Assembly (NCBI GenBank): GCA_030747885.1
Contig: JASLJW010000090.1
Coordinates: forward strand, 1 to 8,816
Direction: 5' to 3'
From: Candidatus Thalassarchaeaceae archaeon
Lineage (GTDB): Archaea; Thermoplasmatota; Poseidoniia; Poseidoniales; Thalassarchaeaceae
DNA length: 8,816 bases
Numbering within the stretch: the stretch's first letter is position 1; every line of letters starts with the position of its first letter. Positions 1 to 8,000 of this stretch are shown one piece after another. A program made the position numbers and the translations under genes. The notes under the pieces are model-generated. The model was not told the origin of the DNA, did no database searches, and saw nothing but the letters and a program-made list of their open reading frames with translations.

Positions 1-2
1 AA

Positions 3-659
3 GGTCTGTTTGGAGTCTTTGACCCGATGGGAGTTGTGGCATTGCTTCTGCTTTATGGGCCCGCGTATCTTTCTAACACGGGTGCGATGATTTTTGGCAA
101 AGCAATTCCAAAGATTACTGGAATGAGAGTATGGGTGATTGATGGGGGCCGAGATTGGAAGGATGGCAATCGTTTACTTGGAGATGGGAAATCATGGAAT
201 GGCCTTTTGGGAGGCCCTATTCTCAGTGGACTACTAACCATGCTTGCCACATTTTTGTGGAATGGAAATGGGCTTGCTTCCAAGCCATTGTATGACCCTT
301 TGATGGGAATGCACGATGCAGATCCATGGTTTGGAATTCTTGGGTTATTTGGTTCGGCATTCTTCATAGGTTATGTTCTAGGATTTGGTAGTTTAGTGGG
401 AGATTCTCTAGGTTCATTTGTCAAGCGTCGCCGTGGTCTAAAACGAGAGGGGGAAATTTCCTCCAAGGCTCCGTTGCTCGATACCCTACCATTTGCTATT
501 GTTTGTTTCATTTTTGGATTGGTATTGTTCCCGAATCAATTGTATGGGTCAACTCAACTCATTCCATCCATGATATGGTTGCTCATTTTGACTCCGATAA
601 TACATCGTTCTGTGAATGTATTTGGATACAAGGTAGGGCTTAAATCAGTTCCATATTGA
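3..659 (+). CDS. carS: CDP-archaeol synthase (CTP:2,3-di-O-geranylgeranyl-glycerol-1-phosphate cytidylyltransferase), 5' end possibly cut
   Basis: Integral membrane enzyme that transfers CMP from CTP to the unsaturated archaetidic acid, giving CDP-archaeol, the activated precursor of archaeal polar lipids. The family is recognised by the block GDGKSWNGLLGG, followed later by GDSLGSFVKRRRG and LLDTLPF; counting M at base 27 as residue 1 these lie at about 52-63, 125-137 and 150-156. The C-terminal end (H193 to Y210, with a YKVGLK stretch) also fits. Four or five hydrophobic segments are visible (about 3-20, 61-78, 102-123, 152-168, 178-192). The frame is open from base 3, with GLFGVFDP encoded before the ATG at 27. 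From that ATG only 11 residues precede the conserved PAY, which is short for a first membrane helix, and no ribosome-binding site precedes it, so the real start is probably at or beyond the left edge. If ATG 27 is used the protein is 210 residues. purD follows after 55 bases on the same strand. Function call is firm; the start is uncertain. Confidence 0.9.
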   Translation, partial: GLFGVFDPMGVVALLLLYGPAYLSNTGAMIFGKAIPKITGMRVWVIDGGRDWKDGNRLLGDGKSWNGLLGGPILSGLLTMLATFLWNGNGLASKPLYDPLMGMHDADPWFGILGLFGSAFFIGYVLGFGSLVGDSLGSFVKRRRGLKREGEISSKAPLLDTLPFAIVCFIFGLVLFPNQLYGSTQLIPSMIWLLILTPIIHRSVNVFGYKVGLKSVPY

Positions 660-691
660 ATGATTTCATTGAATCGAGGAATGGATTATTG

Positions 692-729
692 AGCATCGCC
701 TAATCCGTGGTTGCATGGATGGCGATGTT
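692..729 (+). promoter_or_regulatory. Inverted repeat enclosing the purD start codon
   Basis: CATCGCC at 694-700 is perfectly complementary to GGCGATG at 721-727. One G-U and one A-U pair (693/728, 692/729) can extend the stem to nine pairs. Inside it, ATCC at 703-706 can pair with GGAT at 717-720 after a two-base bulge, leaving a ten-base loop that contains the first two bases of the purD ATG (715-717). purD has no clear Shine-Dalgarno sequence, so an RNA hairpin here could influence start-codon access if the transcript begins upstream. The pairing is seen directly; a regulatory role is inference, and it could be chance. Confidence 0.3.
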
Positions 730-1983
730 GTCCTAATTGTGGGCGGAGGGGGCCGCGAACATGCGCTTGCCATAGGAATGGTCGAATCCCCCTCAGTTGG
801 CCAAGTTCATGTGTGTCCAGGAAATGCTGGAACGTCTTCAATTGCCACCAATCATCCAGTTTCAGCATCTGATGTTGGTGCAATCGTTTCTCTTGCTGAA
901 GAGATATCAGCAGATCTAGTTGTGGTTGGCCCAGAAGCCCCCCTAGTTTCGGGTCTTTCCGACATGCTTCGTTCAAAGGGGATCGCCAGTTTTGGACCCG
1001 ATGCCGTTGGTGCTAGGCTCGAAGGTTCAAAGGAACATGCGAAGGATGTTATGCAGACCTTAGGTGTCCCAACAGCTGATGTTCTCAAAGTTTCGAATGT
1101 ATCTGAAGTTGAGCAATCATTGGATACATTTCAACCGCCATGGGTTGTGAAGAGGGACGTATTGGCAGGCGGAAAAGGAGTTACTGTTACTGAAGACCGT
1201 CTTACTGCATCTGAGGCATTAATTGATGCAATTGAATCAGATGGTTTTGTACTCTTAGAGGAATTCATGCCTGGAGAAGAGGCAAGTATCCTAGTCGTAA
1301 TGGATGAGTCAGATTTCATTTGTCTTCCAGCAAGCCAAGATCACAAGAGAGTAGGCGAGGGAGATACTGGACCTAACACAGGAGGAATGGGGGCTTATGC
1401 ACCTGCACCAGTTGTTACTGAGACAGTCTTGTCTAGAGTCATTGAAGAGATTGTAGTGCCCATGCACGACTATCTTGCAGGTGTTTCATGCTATCGCGGA
1501 TGTTTGTATGTTGGATTAATGATTGATGAGCATGGTACTCCACGAGTCGTTGAGTTTAATGTAAGATTTGGAGACCCCGAGACTCAAGTCACTATACCCC
1601 TGATTTCATCGGACCTGAATGAATTACTTGGGGCAGCAGCAAGAGGTTCTCTATCTGATATCGATGTTTCATTCCGTTCATCTTCAGCATTGACTGTTGT
1701 TTTAGCTTCGGAGGGTTACCCCTCATCAGCCAAAACAGGTCGCCCATTATTGGGTTCAGATGGAAAGGAATCAGGAGAGGAACGATTTGGTTTCGTTCAT
1801 CATGCAGGTACTAAATTAGTAGAGCAGTCAGTTGTTTCAACAGGTGGTAGAGTCTGTAGTGCTACGGGAATTGCTCCCTCGTTAAGTGAAGCATCTGAGA
1901 TTGCATATTCGCTCATTTCAGGGCTGGAGCTAGAAGGCTCTCATTACAGAATGGATATAGGGCATAGAGTATTGAAAAAGTAG
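715..1983 (+). CDS. purD: Phosphoribosylamine--glycine ligase (GAR synthetase)
   Basis: Cytosolic ATP-grasp enzyme catalysing the second step of de novo purine synthesis: 5-phosphoribosylamine + glycine + ATP to glycinamide ribonucleotide. The 422-residue length is normal for the single-function enzyme. Domains in order: an N-terminal pre-ATP-grasp fold with GGGGREHA (10-17), PGNAGT (35-40) and GPEAPL (72-77); the GPDAVGARLEGSK linker (94-106); the ATP-grasp core with K146 in VVKRDVLAGGKGV (144-156), EEFMPGEEAS (182-191), QDHKRVGEGDTGPNTGGMGA (208-227) and the metal-binding EFNVRFGDPETQ (280-291); then the C-terminal lid starting near ALTVVLASEGYP (325-336). In the K146 loop, R147, V149 and G152 replace the commoner A, G and A (A-D-G-L-A-A-G-K-G). 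The key lysine and glycines are kept, so it should be active. ATG 715 is the only ATG between the in-frame stop at 670-672 and the conserved GGGGREHA. No convincing Shine-Dalgarno precedes it. It lies 55 bases after carS and 107 bases before aglB; no other purine gene is in view. Confidence 0.96.
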   Translation: MDGDVVLIVGGGGREHALAIGMVESPSVGQVHVCPGNAGTSSIATNHPVSASDVGAIVSLAEEISADLVVVGPEAPLVSGLSDMLRSKGIASFGPDAVGARLEGSKEHAKDVMQTLGVPTADVLKVSNVSEVEQSLDTFQPPWVVKRDVLAGGKGVTVTEDRLTASEALIDAIESDGFVLLEEFMPGEEASILVVMDESDFICLPASQDHKRVGEGDTGPNTGGMGAYAPAPVVTETVLSRVIEEIVVPMHDYLAGVSCYRGCLYVGLMIDEHGTPRVVEFNVRFGDPETQVTIPLISSDLNELLGAAARGSLSDIDVSFRSSSALTVVLASEGYPSSAKTGRPLLGSDGKESGEERFGFVHHAGTKLVEQSVVSTGGRVCSATGIAPSLSEASEIAYSLISGLELEGSHYRMDIGHRVLKK

Positions 1984-2005
1984 TCAAATCAGTCCATTGT
2001 TTTCC

Positions 2006-2016
2006 GGTACTGTACC
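2006..2016. promoter_or_regulatory. Short perfect palindrome upstream of aglB, possible operator
   Basis: GGTAC-T-GTACC is an 11-base perfect dyad (5-base arms around one base) in the purD-aglB gap, about nine bases before the TATA-like element at 2025-2032. Its position just upstream of a candidate promoter would suit a transcription-factor site. The symmetry is seen directly; function is a guess, and a dyad this short can occur by chance. Confidence 0.25.
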
Positions 2017-2017
2017 C

Positions 2018-2032
2018 CCTACCGTTATTAAG
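2018..2032 (+). promoter_or_regulatory. aglB: Candidate archaeal promoter (TATA-like box) for aglB
   Basis: TTATTAAG at 2025-2032 is the most TATA-like stretch in the 107-base gap between purD and aglB. Archaeal transcription usually starts some 22-27 bases downstream of the box, which would place the start near 2052-2057 and give a leader of about 35-40 bases. This fits with the Shine-Dalgarno-like sequence before the aglB start. The purine-rich part expected of a BRE just upstream is poor (CTACCG), so confidence is low. Confidence 0.3.
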
Positions 2033-2077
2033 AGAAGTTAGGTGGGCGCGATGCTACAGCCTACAGGCTGAAACACC

Positions 2078-2083
2078 GAGAGG
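2078..2083 (+). promoter_or_regulatory. aglB: Shine-Dalgarno-like ribosome-binding site of aglB
   Basis: GAGAGG at 2078-2083 ends seven bases before the ATG at 2091 and is followed by an A-rich spacer. This is the best ribosome-binding site in the window and decides the aglB start. The in-frame stop TAA at 2028-2030 and the lack of another in-frame ATG, GTG or TTG between it and 2091 support the choice. Confidence 0.5.
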
Positions 2084-2090
2084 AAAAAAC

Positions 2091-5000
2091 ATGGACACAG
2101 AAGCGAATGAAACGATGGCTGAGCGCCCCGAAGTCTACGGATTTTTGGCGCCGGTTCTCATGATTGCTATGCTAGTCATTGCCTTCGTGGGAGCATCCGT
2201 CGGATGGATCGACTTGGCAGAACAAGCTAACTTGACTGACATCGGCTTGACCACCATTGTCCTGCTAGTAGCAGGCGTTATTGGATTGGCAGCCCGCCCC
2301 ACCATCTCTTCCTCTCTTGGTGGTTCGGGAACCACGGCAGTAGTCGTCTTGGCCGGTGTTGTCTCGATTTTTGTGGGACAAGGTATGGGCGAAGGAATGC
2401 TTTCAATGATTGGCGCAGTGACAATGGTAACAGTGCATTTGTTTGAGCGAAATGGTCAAAATGAAGAAGCGAACCTTGTATTTGGGGCAATTTCAGGATT
2501 TATGTTTGCTCTTGCTTTAGGGGCAAATGCTTCCTTGACAGCAGGAGGAAATGCAAATGTCACTTATTCTCTTGTTGATGCTAATCGAGCATTTGGCATG
2601 ACAGTTTTCATGTCTTTCTGGTTCCTTTCTATGGTTTTGAGCATCGTTCTAGTAACGGTTCTTCGAGGAAGAACACGATTCATTTCTCCAGGTTCTGGTC
2701 GATGGTTTGAGGGGCTGCCTGATGTACTTTCAAAGGATATTCCAATAGCATTCGGAATATGGGCACTATTGCACGTAATCAGTTTGTTCTCAATCAAGCA
2801 ACTGCCAGATACCGACCTGTACAATCTCGGGGTCTACCTAGGAAATTGGTGGGCAGTCGGCATTGGATTGTTCATCTTGTTTGCTGCTTATCTCCGAACT
2901 GAAGGTTGGGCAGTAATTTCAGGATTAGTTGTGGTAAATACACTGATGTTTTCTCTTGGATTTTTGCAAGAGACGACTTTGATTAATGAATTGATTAAAT
3001 CCAGTACTGCATTAACTGATTTCTTCAACCTCTGGTTTACAGATACTCGTGGAGTAATGATGTGGTTCTCAATATGGTTCTTCGCGAATTTCGCGGTGGT
3101 CTCAGCTGGAAACCGTGGTCGTTTCGGCCCAGTATCCTATCGTAGAGAACCAGGTCTGGCTAGCGAATGGGTTAGTAGGAATGGATATCCGTTGGTTGTA
3201 GGCTCAGCATTGATATTTGGTTTTATTATTCGAGTAATTTGGAACATTCTACCTGCAATGAATGGTCAAGGTACTGGCCTTTGGGATATGACCGGTGGTT
3301 CTGACCCTTGGTACATGAAGCGAGCCGTCGATTATGTTGTTATGCACCAGAGTCACTTTATTCTCGATTCTGATCGATATTATCCATTGGGGGGAGTCAA
3401 TCCTCGACCTCCATTGTTCACATGGACCCTTGCATTAGGAGGAATGTTAGTTAATGCGATTACTGGGGTTGATTTGGAACAAGCGGTTTGGTACAGCGTT
3501 GTAGCAATGCCTGCAATCTTCGGAGCACTAATTGTACTCCCAGTTGCAGGTTCAGCTCGCACACTTCATTCCAAGACTGCAGGGGGACTTGCTGCATGGC
3601 TGATTGCGTTGATGCCGAGTCACGTAGGACACTCTACTCTAGGTTTGGCAGATCACGATGCATTCGTGATTTTGTTTATTTCAACCGCATTCTATTTCTG
3701 GATTAAAACCGTCCAGTCGTTGGATGACAAGAAGTTGTTGAAAGAAGCTGGAGTAAATCCGATTTTCCTAGTAAGGGGTATTCGAGAGTCATGGAAAGTT
3801 AGTCCTCAGACAATGGTACTTTCCACATTGGCTGGTTTGTCCTTTGCAACAACAGGACTTGGATGGAAAGGTTTCGTGTATGGACCTGGTATTGTTTTCC
3901 TGATGTTTGCGGTTCAGATTCTATTGAATATGTTCCGACGTCGAGATAGCATGATGCTAACAGCTGCAGCTAGCAATATGATGTTGGTCACACTTCTCAT
4001 GGTGTTCCCTGTATATGGTCACAACCAGCTTCATCTTCTCTTCGATCCGTCTGGTCTTCAACCAATGTTTTACATTGCAGGATTGACAATCGGTCTTGGC
4101 TGGGTTGCTACTTCGTACAGAGACAAACCATGGCTTCTGGTATTAGGAGCCACAGTTATTCTTGCATCCGTCTTTGTAGGAATTCTAGCATTCTTGCAGT
4201 TTGTTCTTCAGGTTTACAATGGATGGGATATCTTGTTTACTGGAGGATATTACTTCTCTGCAAACAAGATATTTGGCACTATTGCAGAGGCACAGGCTCC
4301 TAGCCGTGCTACACTCTTCGCATCTTATGGGCCAGTCGTGACTTTGATGGCGGTTGGCTATGCTGTGAGAGGAATTTGGGTTGGTCTAAGAAGGAATGAT
4401 CAGAGTGAGATGTTCCTTGGTGGATGGGTCATCATTGCATCATACATGGCTTGGAGCGCTGGTCGATTCATTTTCAATGCAACTCCAGCAATGGCAATAG
4501 GTGGCGCATTGTCTATGGTGATTTTATGGCGATTTGCGGGTTCATCTGAATTCGTAAGGGCTTGGCGCAGAAAGGGAACAAGCACACCTAAGTCGCGAAT
4601 ACGCTCAGTTGCATCGGCATCAAGAAGTCAACCAATGATTCCTGCAATTTTCTTGGTATTCTTATTGGTTGCATCACAGCATATGACTTATGGATTGGAT
4701 TCTGCAATCCCAAGAGGTAGTGAAGAGAAAGCAGATGTTGATTATGCAATCCATAATCTTGCACCTGAATTGTTTAGAACTTCAATTCCATTCACTTCAT
4801 TGAGTTTGTTGAGTAGTTCATATCCAGATACAGGAACTACTGCTTATGATGCGTATTGTCAAGGTTGTAGGTACATGGGCACATTTGGACCCGGTTTCAA
4901 TGGTCAAGATTGGAATCGTGCGTATGATTGGTTAGCCAATCAAGATACAGATGTTTCATTCAGTGAAAGACCTGCTTTCGTGTCATGGTGGGATTATGGT

Positions 5001-8000
5001 TTCCAGGCTTTAGCACAGGGGCAACACCCCTCCGTTTCAGATAACTTCCAGTCCGGGATACCTGCCACTGGTAACATGCTGCTCGCAGATAGTCAAGAAG
5101 ATCTGTTGATGTTGTTCATTGTTAATCTGGCAATGGGTGACAACGTCCACAATGGAGGTACATTCTCCAATGGATTCAATTCTGCTTTAAGTGCTCAATT
5201 ATCCGATGCTCAGATTGATGAATTCTATTCCGTAATCACTGCAGGAGATGATTCTTCTTTCGTACTCGCTCGTTCAATGAGTGTTGTTGAGAGTAGCGGA
5301 GATACATATTTGTTAAATGGGCATCATCTTGATGAAAATGGGTTTAGTGACGCCACTGAAGTCTGGGAAGTTGTTCACAATGGTGAGGTAATTACTGACT
5401 CATCTAGTACAGCATCAGCCGCTTGGAGTAGTTTCAACACCACAGTGGGTACCGCTGCAGAACGTAGCAACGAGACCTCCCATTACATCATCGGAGGTTA
5501 TTGGTATACTTCAGATATTTTGGAAGGCTTAACAGATCCTTCAACATCCCTTCACAGGCAGAATGCCCGTTTCGCTTTAGGTCGTCAGATGCTTCAGTCA
5601 TCCTTGGACCTAAGTGAATTAGTAGATGTGTATCATAGAATCACTACTGGTGTTGAGTACGATGTGATATCGTATGAGGGTGGGCCTGGTGAGATTCTAA
5701 CTAGGAATCACGACATACGATATTTTGCTGTGGATAATAGGTTGTACCCAGTCGGTGGGTTGTACAATGCGATGGCACAGTACCATAGTTACAATCCAAC
5801 AGGAATTTTCTATGCGCCAACCACTCTTTCTGGCCTAGATCCAGACATGTACATCAAATCAGTATATCAGACACAGCGAGGAGATGGACCAATAGTTCCT
5901 CGAACTCAGGATGAATATAATACTGAATATCTTCTAGATATCACAAAACAGACAAGTGGTGCAACAGTTGAACCAATTGAGTTGATTGATATCGATTATC
6001 AGCAGCGTTCTGATTTCTTTGAAACCATGGTCGCTCGAACATATGTTGGATATGGGTCTACTTCACTTGGACTCAGTGGCGATCCTTCCCAACCTGGGCA
6101 ACTATTTGGAGGAGCTAAGGCTAAGGGGACTCCTAACTCTGTTCTTGAGAATGCGAGGCCACTTCCAGGTGCAATGATGAATCACTTTGTGATTGCAAAC
6201 TGGTACGACGATTCTGATGAGGAAGTTCAGGCGAATGTAGGTTATGCTAATGCAGGTACTAAGATTCTGAAGTATTATTCAGGAGCAACATTGACTGGCA
6301 CTGTAGAATTGGGTGACTTTGGTGTTGTACCTAATGCACGTTTACTCATAGAGAGAGATGCTTTTTCTGGAGAAGAGGAAGTTCAGCCTAACGGCGAAGT
6401 CACCGATCAAGATCCTCGTTCTTGGTGGGTTCCAATTGGCACTGCTGATGCTGATGAGAATGGAGAGTTTTCGTTTACAGTACCTGCAGGAAGAATTCGA
6501 GTAACTGCACTAACTGGAATCGTTGATTTACAAGCTGATAGAGATGCAATTACCGAAGCAAAAGGGATCACAAACCTTTGGAATGTGTGGGATAGTGATT
6601 TGTTATCTCCAGAGGCAAATGGTGTTAGAACTGTAAACCCAATTACTGCTATTTTGGCGAATGTTTCAGGCCAACAATGGTTAGGTGAAACATTTGTCAA
6701 TGTTTCAGGTGCTGATGGTCACAGTAATGGTGAGGCAATTGTTGACGTCTCTATTGTTGTTGAAGCCTCAGGAGTAACTGGACAGATTGTGTTCTCAGGA
6801 AATGAAGAATTTGAAGGGTTACCCGTTGCAGAGATGGACATAGAGATATCCAATATTTGGGATGCAGTAGATGCAGAAGGCTATACTCTCAGAACCAGCA
6901 ATGGTACAATCACTGGAGAAGACCTTCAATTCAGTGGAGAAGGTGAAGCAATGTTTACCGGTCCTGGTGAGGTTGCTGCTACTGGAACAATTTCAGTCAC
7001 AGAATTTACTGGAAACTATACTAGAACAATTCTGAATGGGCATTCTTTCACTGGAGATGGTGTCTTTGAAGGAATAGGTGAACTGATTGGTTCGGTATAC
7101 CATGAGAATGGAACAGAGGTTACCGATCCGGTTCCTTGTGTGAATGAAACAATCCCTAATGGTGAATTTGCTTGTTTATTGAACAACACGGTAAATGAAT
7201 ATCTGATTCTTGGCAAGGTTCATGCAGATGGTAGATTCACTGCCAATGGTACTGCATTATTCACCACGTACATGGAACGTCGTTCGTTCACTGGAACTGG
7301 TTCATTCATCATTGATGATAGCGATACATCACTCGATCACTATGGTATTTTCAATGGTTCTGGAACTTATGTTGGAACTGGAATTTTCAGCGGGGACATG
7401 GTGAAACCAGGTAGTTTCCATTTGATTGATGCGATTCCTGGGGAATACTTGGTGACAATCACTTATCCTAATGGTGAGACAAGTATTGTTCCTCAACCAC
7501 TTGAAGTTCCAAATGAACCTGTGAGTGGAATAGTTCTTGGCGTTCCTGCAGGACATCTTTCTGGAACCATAGCTGACGAGAATGGGACCGCATTACCTGG
7601 GCGCGTACATCTAGTAGAGATAAATGGAAGTGCATCCGATACCTCCATTGCTTGTTCTGATTCAGGTTATGCTCCTTGTTGGATAGAAACTGATGAAAAC
7701 GGCACATTCTCGTTTGGACCAATTTCCAAGGGCAATTACTCTGCTTTAGTGGATAGCGACATGGATGGTTTCAGCGAATTGTTCAGGATGTTTTCGATAA
7801 ATGATGATGACGCACTAAATGTCACCATGAATGAACCGATTCCACTTTTCCATGATATTCACTTCCATCTGTTTGATGATGGAATGCCGGTAGAACTTGC
7901 TGAAGGAGATTCAATCAACTTCACAAATGCATATATCGATAACATGGATCCAATTATCGCATTATACGATGAGACTACACAAATGTACAATGTGGAAATG

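Noticed and set aside
686..976. Minus-strand ORF of 96 codons opposite the start of purD
   Set aside because: It overlaps a clearly coding PurD N-terminus, has a composition rich in H, Q and L typical of antisense reading, and shows no recognisable motif.
2000..2003. TTTT after purD as an archaeal terminator
   Set aside because: Four Ts are too few; archaeal intrinsic terminators usually have longer or repeated T-runs.
2057..2070. Small hairpin CAGCC-TACA-GGCTG in the aglB leader
   Set aside because: Only five base pairs with no T-run after it, so it is not a convincing terminator; it lies before the Shine-Dalgarno and might be a leader structure, but the evidence is too thin to call.
2135..2490. 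Two minus-strand ORFs (66 and 70 codons) opposite the aglB N-terminal region
   Set aside because: They are antisense shadows of a continuous membrane-protein frame, with no family resemblance.
3488..3706. Plus-strand 72-codon ORF in another frame inside aglB
   Set aside because: The aglB frame continues unbroken through it with strong STT3 features (DHD motif), and the ORF product is low-complexity, Cys- and Arg-rich.
7329..7722. Overlapping minus-strand ORFs of 75 and 84 codons in the C-terminal extension
   Set aside because: They are opposite the repetitive beta-module coding frame, and their H/Q/L/S-rich products look like antisense translation.
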